Shown here: positions 24,129 to 32,971 of the stretch, piece after piece
Layout of the letters: each line of letters opens with the position of its first letter
How positions within the stretch are numbered: the first letter of the stretch is position 1
NCBI RefSeq assembly: GCF_016598595.1
Contig: NZ_CP066786.1
Span: forward strand, 2,565,501-2,629,500
DNA length: 64,000 nucleotides
Reading direction: 5' to 3'
Origin: Martelella lutilitoris
GTDB taxonomy: Bacteria > Pseudomonadota > Alphaproteobacteria > Rhizobiales > Rhizobiaceae
Notes under the pieces: generated by a model
Databases searched by the model: none
Seen by the model: the letters and a program-made list of their open reading frames with translations, nothing else
Told to the model about the DNA's origin: nothing
Made by a program: the position numbers and the translations under genes

Positions 24129-25943
24129 TCAGACAGGCAGGGAGGAATCGACGATGCGGATCTGAACCCGCCGCCGCCCCTGGAAATAGTCGCCCGACAG
24201 CGCGCCGGCAATGCTGAGCCTGCGTCCCCGCGCCGAAAGAAGCGCCTCGCCGAGCGGCTTGTCGGCGGCGCGGAAGGCGATCCCGTCAAGATGGGCGCCC
24301 TCGGCGCTTTCGAGCGTCACCTTCACATGGCCGCCGGCGCCGATCACGCGCGCATCGCGCAGCTTGTGGTCTGGCACGGCGAAGATCGGCTGGGGATGGC
24401 CTGAGCCATATGGTCCGGCGGCCTCCAGCCGGTCGATCAGGTCGAGCGTGGCCCCGGAGGCATTGAGCGCGCCGTCGATCTTCAGTTCGGCATCTGCGGT
24501 CAGCGCCTCCACGGCATCACGCGCGCGTTCCTCGAAGAACGCCCTGAGCGCCGACAGACGCTCGCGGCGCACCGTGAGGCCGGCGGCCATGGCGTGCCCG
24601 CCGCCCTTGACAAGAAGCCCCTCTTCCACCGCCGCGCGCACCATGCGGCCGAGATCGAAGCCCGCGATGGAGCGGCCGGAGCCGGTGCCCTTGCCGTTTC
24701 CATCAAAGGCGATGGCGAAGGCCGGACGCGCGAAGCGGTCCTTTAGCCGCGAGGCGAGCAGGCCGACAATGCCCGGATGCCAGCCTTCCCGCGCGGTCAC
24801 GATGACGCCGACGCCTTCGCCGGTTCCGAATTCGGCGATAGCGTCCGCCTCCGCCTCTTCCAGCATCGCCGCCTCGATCGCCTGGCGCTCGCGGTTGAGC
24901 TGGTCGAGCCGTTCGGCGATCGTTTCAGCCTCTTCCGGATCGGCGACGGTCAGCAGCCTGCTACCGAGCGCGGCATCGCCGATGCGGCCGCCGGCATTGA
25001 TCCTGGGGCCGATCAGGAAGCCGAAATGATAGGGCGTGACCGGGCCCGCAAGTCCCGCCCGCCGGAAGAGCGCCGCAAGGCCGGGATTGGACAGCGCCCG
25101 CGCCACGACCAAGCCCTTGACCACATATGCCCGGTTCAGCCCCTTGAGCGGGACAACGTCGCACACGGTCGCAAGGGCGACGATGTCGAGCCATGCGAGC
25201 AGGTCGACGCGGCCCGCCCGTATGTCGCCCGCCTGGCGCAAGGCCCGCAATGCCGCGACCAGCACGAGAAAGACGACGCCTGCCGCGCACAGGTGCCCCT
25301 GGCCGGAGAGATCATCCTCGCGGTTCGGGTTGACCAGCGCGGCGCATTCGGGAAGGTCGACGCCGATCTGGTGATGGTCGATGACCACGACATCGATGCC
25401 GCGCTCGCGCGCAACGGCAAGGGATTCATGGCTGGTCGAGCCGCAGTCGACGGTGACGATGAGTTGCGCTCCGCCATCGATCAGCGCGCCGATCGCCTGC
25501 GGATTGGGACCATAGCCTTCGAAGATGCGGTCGGGAATGTAGATTTCGGCCTCGATGCCGAAGGCGCCGAGAAACTTGTAGACGAGCGCCGATGAACAGG
25601 CGCCGTCAACGTCATAGTCGCCGAAGATCGCGACCTTCTCGCTCCGCTGGATCGCTTCGACAAGCCGCGCGGCGGCCGGCTCGCAATCGGTCAGCGTGAA
25701 CGGGTCCGGCATCAGCTGGCGCAGCGTCGGATCAAGAAATTCGGCTGCCTCCGCAACCGGAACATCGCGGCCCGCCAGCACGCGTGCAACCAGTTCCGAC
25801 ATGCCGTGACCCTGCGCCATGGCAAGGGCCCGGTTCTCGCCGGCCGCCCCCAGCCGCGGAACCCAGCGCAGGCCGCGCGCTGACCGCTCGACGCCGAGAA
25901 AGGCGCGCTGTCTTGCTTTGCGGCTGGCGGGATTGTCGGTCAT
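24129..25943 (-). CDS. recJ: Single-stranded-DNA-specific exonuclease RecJ
   Basis: The 604-residue cytoplasmic DHH-superfamily exonuclease degrades single-stranded DNA 5' to 3' in RecF-pathway recombination and mismatch repair. Motifs are FGDYDVDGACSSALV (DHH motif I), TVDCGSTSH, VVIDHHQIG (DHH motif III), INAGGRIGDAALGSRLL, and the DHHA1 motif with KGGGHAMAAGLTV. I use the ATG at 25941-25943, giving MTDNPASRKARQRAFLGVERSARGL; an ATG at 25970 would add nine residues. Length and motif order are normal for the family. It stands alone, convergent with the DUF4031 gene. Confidence 0.94.
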   Translation of the reverse strand: MTDNPASRKARQRAFLGVERSARGLRWVPRLGAAGENRALAMAQGHGMSELVARVLAGRDVPVAEAAEFLDPTLRQLMPDPFTLTDCEPAAARLVEAIQRSEKVAIFGDYDVDGACSSALVYKFLGAFGIEAEIYIPDRIFEGYGPNPQAIGALIDGGAQLIVTVDCGSTSHESLAVARERGIDVVVIDHHQIGVDLPECAALVNPNREDDLSGQGHLCAAGVVFLVLVAALRALRQAGDIRAGRVDLLAWLDIVALATVCDVVPLKGLNRAYVVKGLVVARALSNPGLAALFRRAGLAGPVTPYHFGFLIGPRINAGGRIGDAALGSRLLTVADPEEAETIAERLDQLNRERQAIEAAMLEEAEADAIAEFGTGEGVGVIVTAREGWHPGIVGLLASRLKDRFARPAFAIAFDGNGKGTGSGRSIAGFDLGRMVRAAVEEGLLVKGGGHAMAAGLTVRRERLSALRAFFEERARDAVEALTADAELKIDGALNASGATLDLIDRLEAAGPYGSGHPQPIFAVPDHKLRDARVIGAGGHVKVTLESAEGAHLDGIAFRAADKPLGEALLSARGRRLSIAGALSGDYFQGRRRVQIRIVDSSLPV

Positions 25944-26089
25944 CTGGCCTCGCTCTTCCAGGGATAGCACTCACCCCTGTTTAGCGCCAATCAGACCGCA
26001 ATGTCATGAATTAACTTGAATGCTCTTGCAAGCGGGGCGCGCACGCCACGAGCGCGTGCCGTTCCGCGCCCCGGGCGGACCGGCTGCCT

Positions 26090-26266
26090 TCAAAGAACCC
26101 CCACAAGAAGGACAACCAGCCCGCCCCAGAAGGCGACCCCCGCCAGCACGATCAAGGCAAGCCCGGGGCTGCGCCTGCGGCGCAGCCGGGCCCAGCGCTT
26201 CGCCTTCTTTTCGTCGTCCCGCCTGCCCGGCTCTCCATAGGCCCTGATAGCGCTATCAAATCTCAA
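26090..26266 (-). CDS. Small single-span membrane protein, hypothetical
   Basis: A 58-codon frame starts at a TTG (26264-26266) with GGGAG 8 nt upstream. The product has a basic, charged N-terminal half (EPGRRDDEKKAKRWARLRRRRSPG) and a C-terminal hydrophobic span LALIVLAGVAFWGGLVVLLVGVL. This is a plausible C-tail-anchored inner-membrane protein. A longer ATG-initiated frame from 26383 has no better support. It lies between hom and recJ on the same strand. No family recognised. Confidence 0.5.
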   Translation of the reverse strand: MRFDSAIRAYGEPGRRDDEKKAKRWARLRRRRSPGLALIVLAGVAFWGGLVVLLVGVL

Positions 26267-26434
26267 ATTCCAATCTCCCGACTGCCCGTTTTTTGCGATG
26301 GTCTTCCAAAACACCAGCCAGACGTGTAGTTCACGCCGGGTGAACCCGTCATGAACGAGACCACGCGGCGCGCATGATTGCATGTTTCAACCGGAGAGGG
26401 AAGAGCAGGAGAAAAAATCGTGAAAATTGCCGGC

Positions 26435-26456
26435 GGACGGGCGCAAACCCGTCCGT
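26435..26456 (-). terminator. hom terminator hairpin
   Basis: CGGACGGG (26435-26442) and CCCGTCCG (26449-26456) form a perfect 8-bp stem with loop CGCAAA. On the minus strand, beyond the stem, come AATTTTCACG and ATTTTTTC. It lies about 50 nt after the hom stop. Confidence 0.65.
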
Positions 26457-26507
26457 CTGATGGAGCACGCAACGGCAGGCGAAGGAACGACCTGCCGCAA
26501 AAGGGCC

Positions 26508-27821
26508 TTACGGCTTCTCGATGCGGATAACCTGCGGCTTGCCGACGATGTAGCCGTCGCTCTCCATCGCCGAGACGGCGTTGCGGACGGACAGCTCGGT
26601 CGTCGCATGGGTGACCATGATGATCGTCTTGGTCGGGGCCTCGCCGCCGCCATTGGCGGAATGCTGGACGATCGATTCGAGCGAGATCTGGTTATCGGCC
26701 ATGCGGCGGGCAATCGCGGCGATGACGCCGATGCGGTCGACCACGCGCAGACGGATGAAATAGCCGCCCTCATGGCTGCGCATGCGCGCCTTCCTGTAGG
26801 GCGCCAGCGATTTCGCCGGACGGCCGAGGGCCGCAACCGTCTGGATGCCGGGACGAGACTTGGCGATATCGGCGACGTCGCCGAGCACGGCGGACGCCGT
26901 CGCATCGCCGCCCGCGCCGGGACCGACCATCAGCAGGTCGCCGAGAATGTCGCTTTCGATCGCAACCGCATTGGTCACGCCGTCGACCTGGGCAATCACG
27001 GTGTCATGCGGCACCATGGTCGGATGAACCCGCTGCTCGATGCCGCCTTCGGTGCGCTGCGCCACGCCCAGTAGCTTGATTCGGTAGCCGAGCTCGGAGG
27101 CTGCCCGGATATCCTCCTGGGTGATATTGGAAATGCCCTCCAGATAGATGTCGTCGCAGGAAATCTCGCAGCCGAAGGCAAGCGCGGTCATGATGGCGAG
27201 CTTGTGGGCGGTGTCATTGCCTTCGATGTCGAAGGTCGGATCGGCCTCGGCATAGCCGAGACGCTGCGCCTCCTGCAGGCAGTCCTCGAAGGAAAGCCCC
27301 TCCTTCTCCATCCGGGTCAGGATGTAGTTGCAGGTGCCGTTCATGATGCCGTAGACGCGCGAAATCGTATTGCCGGTCAGCGATTCGCGCATCGCCTTGA
27401 TCACAGGAATGCCGCCGGCAACCGCCGCCTCGAAATTGAGCAGCAGCCCCTTTTCCTCAGCCGCGGCTGCCAGCGCCACGCCGCTTTCGGCCAGAAGCGC
27501 CTTATTGGCCGTGACCACGTGAACGCCGCGGGCAAGCGCGGCCTCGACAGCCTCGCGCGCCGCGCCGTCTGCTCCGCCGATCAGTTCGACCAGAACCTCG
27601 ATATCGCCGCTCTTCGCCATTTCGACAGGATCATCGAACCATGTCGTGCCGGAAAGGTCGATGCCGCGATCCTTGTCGCGGTTGCGCGCCGATACGGCTG
27701 TGATCTCGATGGCGCGTCCGCAGGAGACCGCGAGGCTTTCCTGCCGGTCGTGAATGATACGCACAAGCGAAGCGCCGACGGTCCCGAGACCGGCGACGCC
27801 GATTTTCAAGGCATCTGCCAT
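26508..27821 (-). CDS. hom: Homoserine dehydrogenase
   Basis: The 437-residue enzyme reduces aspartate semialdehyde to homoserine for threonine, methionine and isoleucine synthesis. The Rossmann motif GVAGLGTVGASLV is at the N-terminus, HVVTANKALL carries the catalytic lysine region, and MNGTCNYILTRM and EADPTFDIEGNDTAHKLAI are the substrate-domain signatures. A C-terminal ACT domain (GVIAAIARRMADNQISLESI) suggests feedback control by threonine. I use the ATG at 27819-27821, with AGGAA upstream, because it gives the normal N-terminus; the frame from 27863 adds 14 residues. The aminotransferase gene lies 135 nt upstream on the same strand. Confidence 0.95.
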   Translation of the reverse strand: MADALKIGVAGLGTVGASLVRIIHDRQESLAVSCGRAIEITAVSARNRDKDRGIDLSGTTWFDDPVEMAKSGDIEVLVELIGGADGAAREAVEAALARGVHVVTANKALLAESGVALAAAAEEKGLLLNFEAAVAGGIPVIKAMRESLTGNTISRVYGIMNGTCNYILTRMEKEGLSFEDCLQEAQRLGYAEADPTFDIEGNDTAHKLAIMTALAFGCEISCDDIYLEGISNITQEDIRAASELGYRIKLLGVAQRTEGGIEQRVHPTMVPHDTVIAQVDGVTNAVAIESDILGDLLMVGPGAGGDATASAVLGDVADIAKSRPGIQTVAALGRPAKSLAPYRKARMRSHEGGYFIRLRVVDRIGVIAAIARRMADNQISLESIVQHSANGGGEAPTKTIIMVTHATTELSVRNAVSAMESDGYIVGKPQVIRIEKP

Positions 27822-27956
27822 GGGGGTATTCCTAGTGGCCCGGATTTCAATGTCGGGCGCCATTTCCGGCGCCCGCGCTTCATTTAGATCGTTTCACCGC
27901 GAAATGAAACATCGGGCAGCGGAATTTTGGCGAAGCGGATGGCAGCGCTCCAGGCC

Positions 27957-29174
27957 TCAACGATGGGCGTTGAGCGCCACGATATTGTCCGGCGCGACAT
28001 CGGCGGACGCGAAGAAGCGCTTCAGGTTGCGCGCGGCCTGGCGGATGCGGTGCTCGTTTTCGACAAGCGCGATGCGCACATGCTGGTCGCCATGCTCGCC
28101 GAAGCCGATGCCCGGCGCGACGGCGACGTCGGCCTTTTCCACCAGAAGCTTGGAAAATTCGAGCGAGCCGAGCGCCTGGAAAGGTTCGGGTATCTTGGCC
28201 CAGGCAAACATGGTCGCCGCGGGCGGCGTCACGTCCCAGCCGGCCTTGCCGAAGCTCTCCACCATCACGTCGCGACGCTTATGATAGATCGAGCGCACTT
28301 CCTCGATATCCTTGCCGTCGCCGTTGAGCGCATGGGTGGCGGCCACCTGGATCGGCGTGAAGGCGCCGTAGTCGAGATAGGACTTCACCCGCGCCAGGGC
28401 CGAGATCAGCCGCTCGTTGCCGACGGCAAAGCCCATGCGCCAGCCCGGCATGGAGAAGGTCTTCGACATGGAGGTGAACTCGACGGCGACATCCTTGGCG
28501 CCCGGCACCTGCAGGACGGAGGGCGGCGGCGCGCCGTCGAAATAGATCTCCGAATAGGCAAGGTCCGACAGCACGATGATCTCGTGCTTGCGGGCAAAGG
28601 CGATGACCTCCTTGTAGAAGTCCAGCGTCGCCACATGCGCCGTCGGGTTGGACGGATAGTTGATCACCAGCGCCAGCGGCTTCGGGATCGAGTGCTTGAT
28701 CGCCCGCTCCAGCGGCGGAAAGAAACTGTCGTCCGGCTCGACCGACAGCGAGCGGATCACGCCGCCCGCCATCAGGAAACCGAAGGCATGGATCGGATAG
28801 GTCGGGTTGGGGCAGAGGATCACATCGCCCGGCGCGGTGATCGCCTGGGCCATGTTGGCGAAGCCCTCCTTGGAGCCGAGCGTCGCCACCACCTCGGTCT
28901 CGGGATTGAGCTTGACGCCGAAGCGGCGGGCGTAATAGCCGGCCTGTGCGCGTCTCAGGCCCGGAATACCCTTGGAGGACGAGTAGCGGTGGGTGCGCGG
29001 GTCGCGCACGACCTCGCACAGCTTGTCGACGATGGATTGCGGGGTGGGAAGATCGGGATTGCCCATGCCAAGGTCGATGATATCGGCACCCGCCGCTCGC
29101 GCGCTCGCCTTCAAACGGTTGACCTGTTCGAAAACGTATGGCGGCAGTCGCCTGACCTTGTGGAACTCTTCCAT
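27957..29174 (-). CDS. PLP-dependent aminotransferase (AlaC / LL-DAP-aminotransferase-like)
   Basis: The 405-residue fold-type I class I/II aminotransferase begins EEFHKVRRLPPYVFEQVNRLK, a start characteristic of the AlaC group. The signature IDLGMGNPD is followed by NYPSNPTA, SDLAYSEIYFDG and the PLP lysine in SMSKTFSMPGWRMGF. Such enzymes make alanine from pyruvate and glutamate, or act in lysine or methionine metabolism. I start at the ATG at 29172-29174 with AAGAGGAAG upstream. Being directly upstream of hom on the same strand, it probably works in aspartate-family or alanine metabolism. The exact substrate is uncertain. Confidence 0.9.
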   Translation of the reverse strand: MEEFHKVRRLPPYVFEQVNRLKASARAAGADIIDLGMGNPDLPTPQSIVDKLCEVVRDPRTHRYSSSKGIPGLRRAQAGYYARRFGVKLNPETEVVATLGSKEGFANMAQAITAPGDVILCPNPTYPIHAFGFLMAGGVIRSLSVEPDDSFFPPLERAIKHSIPKPLALVINYPSNPTAHVATLDFYKEVIAFARKHEIIVLSDLAYSEIYFDGAPPPSVLQVPGAKDVAVEFTSMSKTFSMPGWRMGFAVGNERLISALARVKSYLDYGAFTPIQVAATHALNGDGKDIEEVRSIYHKRRDVMVESFGKAGWDVTPPAATMFAWAKIPEPFQALGSLEFSKLLVEKADVAVAPGIGFGEHGDQHVRIALVENEHRIRQAARNLKRFFASADVAPDNIVALNAHR

Positions 29175-29374
29175 TTTCTTCCTCTTGGAATTGCAAAAGC
29201 TATGATCCGCGCTTTTCGCAGGATCATCGAAACGAGAGCAGCATAACGCGCCCCAACGCAAGAATCATCTGCACTTGCGTCAATTTTGGGGCAGAAAAGC
29301 TAACACTCTGTTTCATCATTGCCACAGAGGGCGCGCTGCGCTCGACCCGCGCCGAATGAAAAGTCCAAAACGTG

Positions 29375-29572
29375 CTATTGGCGGGACGATACCCCGGCGA
29401 GCCCGTCCAACTTCTCCGTCATCGCGGAAACATCCTCGTCGCTCAACTGCTGATAGGCCGGGCTGATCTCGGTGCAGACATCAGGGTCCCCGCAGGTGGT
29501 GGAGCAGGACGACAGGCCGAGCGATGCAAAGGCTGCAAACAGAACGGACAGAGCGACGCGGAACTTTTTCAC
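29375..29572 (-). CDS. Small putative lipoprotein
   Basis: A GTG at 29570-29572 opens a 65-codon frame with a lipoprotein signal: VKKFRVALSVLFAAFASLGLSSC, whose lipobox LGLSSC gives lipidation at residue 23. The short mature part, STTCGDPDVCTEISPAYQQLSDEDVS, has two more cysteines. The upstream-extended frame from 29668 has no signal-like start, so the GTG is preferred. Function unknown; it is probably anchored in the envelope. It lies downstream of the DUF2202 gene on the same strand. Confidence 0.6.
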   Translation of the reverse strand: MKKFRVALSVLFAAFASLGLSSCSTTCGDPDVCTEISPAYQQLSDEDVSAMTEKLDGLAGVSSRQ

Positions 29573-29688
29573 GGTTTCAGACCCCCGATTTCGGTCCGGC
29601 GCCATCGGCATGGCACCAGGACCCTTTGATGCGGCCCGAAATCTGCCCGCTTTGGCCCCGATGCGCAAGCGCTTTGCCGATTGCGCGT

Positions 29689-30186
29689 TTAGAGGCCGGC
29701 ACAGCGGGCAAATGCCGGAAGGTGCTTGTACTCGGAGGCATCCCGCAGCGCCTGCATCACATTGACGATATCCGGATAGGCGCTGGAGACGGGAATCAGT
29801 TGCCCGTCATAAAGCGTGCGGTTCTCGAGTTCGGCATCGACGCCGATCTGACAGGCTTCGGCAAGACTGCCGGGAACGGCGGCCGCGATCTCCGCCGAGC
29901 CGAGCATGGCGTTTTCCGGAACCGCCATGCCATAGGCGTCCATCAGCGCAGCGACCGCGCTCGCATGCTGCTGTTCCGCGGCGACAATGTTGACGAAGGG
30001 ACGAACCGGGCCGTAGACGTCAATGACGGCCGTATAGAAGGCCTCCGCGTGGTACTCGTCCTCCAGCGCGCGCGTCAGCGCCGCCTGGACATCGTCCGGC
30101 AGGGCCGGCGCGGCCATAGCCACGGAGACGTTGCCCATGCCTGCGGCAAGCGCGAGGCCCGCCAGAATTGTTGTCGGAACTTTCAT
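29689..30186 (-). CDS. Secreted DUF2202 ferritin-like protein
   Basis: The 165-residue protein has a signal peptide (MKVPTTILAGLALAAG to AMA|AP, about residue 25) and a DUF2202 ferritin-like four-helix domain. Candidate diiron ligands are Glu in ALEDEYHAEAFY, Glu/His in AAEQQHASA and Glu in DAELENRTLY, with a late ASEYKHLPAF helix. The family is of unknown function, presumably a periplasmic iron- or redox-linked protein. I use the ATG at 30184-30186, preceded by GGGAGGA. An 18-bp palindrome in the upstream region may regulate it. Confidence 0.85.
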   Translation of the reverse strand: MKVPTTILAGLALAAGMGNVSVAMAAPALPDDVQAALTRALEDEYHAEAFYTAVIDVYGPVRPFVNIVAAEQQHASAVAALMDAYGMAVPENAMLGSAEIAAAVPGSLAEACQIGVDAELENRTLYDGQLIPVSSAYPDIVNVMQALRDASEYKHLPAFARCAGL

Positions 30187-30254
30187 CGTTTCATCCTCCC
30201 GTTTGGTGGTCTCGGCGACCGCCGACATGGCCTGTCGCTTGGCTATTATACTAA

Positions 30255-30272
30255 TATTCGTAGTTACGAATA
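30255..30272. promoter_or_regulatory. Perfect 18-bp palindrome, probable operator
   Basis: TATTCGTA GT TACGAATA, two 8-bp arms around a GT spacer, in an AT-rich stretch of the 175-nt gap between the divergent DUF2202 and sfsA genes. It lies 69 nt upstream of the DUF2202 ATG and 90 nt upstream of the sfsA ATG. The dyad size fits a dimeric repressor such as a MarR, TetR or ArsR protein. The regulator is not encoded nearby. Confidence 0.55.
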
Positions 30273-30361
30273 CGAGTTAATTGTTGGTAAGGTTCGGCGC
30301 GCCGCCCCAAAATCGCAGCGGGACGGTTGCGCCCCCGTCCAGAGGCCCTAAAACGGAAGCC

Positions 30362-31066
30362 ATGAAGTTCGCCCCGCCCCTGCAGCCCGCCCGTCTCGTC
30401 CGCCGCTACAAGCGGTTTCTGTTCGACGCGGTGCTGGAAGATGGCTCCGCGATCACCGGCTCCTGCCCGAATACCGGCTCCATGCGCGGGCTGACGACGC
30501 CCGGATCGGTGATCTGGCTGTCGCGCAATGACGACGGCAAGCGCAAATATCCGCACCGCTTCGAACTGATCGAGGCCGATGGAACGACGGTCGGGGTCAA
30601 TACCGGGCTACCCAACCGGCTCGCCGAGGAAGCGATCCGCGCCGGGCTGATCGCCGATTTCGCCGAATACACCGACATCCGCCGCGAGCAGAAATATGGG
30701 CGGCAGAGCCGAATCGACCTGCTTTTGCGCGATGACCGGCGGCCGGACCTTTATGTCGAGGTCAAGAATGTCCATTTCATCCGCACGCCGGGCCTTGCCG
30801 AATTCCCCGATTCGGTCACAGCGCGCGGCGCACGTCATCTCGCGGAACTGGCCGACATGGTCGCCGCGGGACATCGCGCGGCCATGGTCTACGTCATCCA
30901 GCGCCACGACTGTGACCGCCTGAAGATCGCGGGCGACCTCGACCCGGCCTATCTCAGCGCCTTCAGCGCCGCGCGGGCCGCCGGCGTCGAGGCTTACGCG
31001 ATAAAATGCAAGGTGGCCTGTGACAGCATCACGCCAGATGCTACAGTGCCGATTGAAGACAGTTAG
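30362..31066 (+). CDS. sfsA: DNA/RNA nuclease SfsA
   Basis: The 234-residue protein has the SfsA signature: [48 protein letters not shown] and VEVKNVHF, where the acidic and lysine residues form a PD-(D/E)xK-type nuclease core. SfsA was first described as a sugar-fermentation stimulation protein and later as a nucleic-acid nuclease. I start at the ATG at 30362 ([10 protein letters not shown]). map follows on the same strand 38 nt later. Confidence 0.93.
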   Translation: MKFAPPLQPARLVRRYKRFLFDAVLEDGSAITGSCPNTGSMRGLTTPGSVIWLSRNDDGKRKYPHRFELIEADGTTVGVNTGLPNRLAEEAIRAGLIADFAEYTDIRREQKYGRQSRIDLLLRDDRRPDLYVEVKNVHFIRTPGLAEFPDSVTARGARHLAELADMVAAGHRAAMVYVIQRHDCDRLKIAGDLDPAYLSAFSAARAAGVEAYAIKCKVACDSITPDATVPIEDS

Positions 31067-31104
31067 GCGCGGCACACGGATGACGCGCAGACGGTGAAGA
31101 AATC

Positions 31105-31941
31105 ATGGTGACTTATGTTGATGCGGCCAGCGCGCCGCTGAAGAATGACGGTTCGATCCGCCTTTATGACGCGGAGGCCTTCGAGCGAATGCGCGAGATC
31201 TGCCAGGTCACGGCGGCCTGCCTTGACGGGCTTACCGATCTCATTGAACCCGGTGTCACGACCGAGGCGATCGACCGTTACGTGCTCGAATTCGGCCTCG
31301 ACCACGGCGTCGTACCGGCAACGCTCGGCTATCGCGGCTACAAATATTCGAGCTGCACCTCGATCAACCATGTCGTCTGCCACGGCATGCCGAACGCCAA
31401 GCCGCTGAAGGAAGGCGACATCGTCAATGTCGATGTCACCTTCGTGCGCGACGGCTGGCATGGCGATTCAAGCCGCATGTATCCGGTGGGCGAGATCAAG
31501 CGCGCGGCCGAACGGCTTATGGAAGTGACTTACGAGTCGCTCCTGCGCGGCATCGCGGCGGTCAAGCCGGGCGCGCGCACCGGCGCCATCGGTGAGGCGA
31601 TCCAGACCTATGCGGAAAGCGAGCGCTGCGCCGTTGTCCGCGACTTCTGCGGCCACGGCGTCGGCCGTCTCTTCCACGACACGCCGAACATTCTCCACTA
31701 CGGCCACGCCAATGAGGGCCCGGTCATGAAGGAGGGGATGATCTTCACCATCGAGCCGATGCTCAACCTCGGAAAGCCGCATGTGAAGGTCCTGAACGAC
31801 GGCTGGACGGCGGTCACCCGCGACCGATCGCTCTCGGCCCAGTACGAGCATTGCGTCGGCGTGACCAAGGACGGCTGCGAAGTCTTCACGCTCTCGCCCG
31901 GCGGACGCGACAGGCCGGGCCTGCCGGACCTTGCCGGCTGA
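31105..31941 (+). CDS. map: Type I methionine aminopeptidase
   Basis: The 278-residue enzyme removes the initiator methionine from nascent proteins. Metal ligands are visible in [17 protein letters not shown] (two Asp), [11 protein letters not shown] (His), FTIEPML (Glu) and [11 protein letters not shown] (Glu). The substrate-pocket motifs [16 protein letters not shown] are normal. There is an N-terminal extension of about 20 residues ([17 protein letters not shown]), usual in alphaproteobacteria. It is followed 10 nt later by the RadC-like gene. Confidence 0.95.
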   Translation: MVTYVDAASAPLKNDGSIRLYDAEAFERMREICQVTAACLDGLTDLIEPGVTTEAIDRYVLEFGLDHGVVPATLGYRGYKYSSCTSINHVVCHGMPNAKPLKEGDIVNVDVTFVRDGWHGDSSRMYPVGEIKRAAERLMEVTYESLLRGIAAVKPGARTGAIGEAIQTYAESERCAVVRDFCGHGVGRLFHDTPNILHYGHANEGPVMKEGMIFTIEPMLNLGKPHVKVLNDGWTAVTRDRSLSAQYEHCVGVTKDGCEVFTLSPGGRDRPGLPDLAG

Positions 31942-31951
31942 CGGACCGCCC

Positions 31952-32773
31952 ATGACGAGACCGCCACGCAAAGATCGAAGCGAAAGGCAGGAGCCCGCCG
32001 GCATGCAGGAAGAAGGCGCCGACGAACGCTCCTTCTTCGCCGATCAGCCGCCGGAACGGCCGCTGCGCGGCAAGCGTCAGGATGCCGCGGGCGAAAAGGA
32101 CGCGCGCCACGTGCACGGCCACCGCGACCGCCTGCGCACGCGGTTCCGTGAAAACGGCGCCAACGCGCTCGCCGATTATGAAATCCTGGAACTCCTGCTG
32201 TTCCGCCTCATTCCGCGCCGCGACACCAAACCGATCGCCAAGGCGCTGATCGACCGCTTCGGCTCGCTCGGCGGCGTCTTCGGCGCGCCGCCGGACCTCT
32301 TACAGGAGGTCTCCGGCATCGGCGAGAGCGTCGCCTTCGACCTGAAGCTGATATCGGCGCTTGCCCAGCGCAGCCTCAAGGCCACGCTCATGGAACGCCC
32401 GGTGCTTGGCTCATGGTCATCGGTCATAGACTATTGCAATGCCGCCATGGCGCACGAGACGCGCGAACAGTTCCGCATCCTGTTTCTCGACAAGCGCAAC
32501 AAGCTGATCGCCGACGAGATCCAGGGGATCGGCACGGTCGACCACACGCCGGTCTATCCGCGCGAGGTGGTCAAGCGGGCGCTCGAACTCTCGGCGACCG
32601 CGATCATCCTCGTCCACAATCACCCCTCCGGCGACCCGACGCCCTCGCGCGCCGACATCGACATGACCCATATGATCATCTCCAGCGCCAAGCCGCTTGG
32701 CATCACGGTGCACGACCACATCATCATCGGCAAGGACGGCTATGTCAGCTTCAAGGGCCTGAAACTCATCTGA
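31952..32773 (+). CDS. radC: RadC/JAMM-domain protein
   Basis: The 273-residue protein has an N-terminal UPF0758 helix-hairpin-helix region ([29 protein letters not shown] ... [13 protein letters not shown]) and a C-terminal JAMM/MPN+ domain with the zinc motif [14 protein letters not shown]. The roughly 55-residue N-terminal part is charged and low-complexity ([20 protein letters not shown]), longer than in most homologues. The name RadC is historical; a role in DNA repair has not held up and the biochemical function is unknown. ATG at 31952 is used, 10 nt after map. Confidence 0.88.
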   Translation: MTRPPRKDRSERQEPAGMQEEGADERSFFADQPPERPLRGKRQDAAGEKDARHVHGHRDRLRTRFRENGANALADYEILELLLFRLIPRRDTKPIAKALIDRFGSLGGVFGAPPDLLQEVSGIGESVAFDLKLISALAQRSLKATLMERPVLGSWSSVIDYCNAAMAHETREQFRILFLDKRNKLIADEIQGIGTVDHTPVYPREVVKRALELSATAIILVHNHPSGDPTPSRADIDMTHMIISSAKPLGITVHDHIIIGKDGYVSFKGLKLI

Positions 32774-32971
32774 ACCCGGGATGGACATCGCGCACAGCCT
32801 GTGGCTGTATTTAGTGAAACCATCACATTTGGCGTCTAGAGGTGGATTTCGCTGTTGCGTTCAGCCGGGCGCCGACGGACTGTTTTCACGCGAGCGCAAA
32901 CGCTTTATGACTGTCGAGATCGCTCAGGGTCTTCACATCCGGAATTTCAATAACCAAATCGGGGTAGTTTT

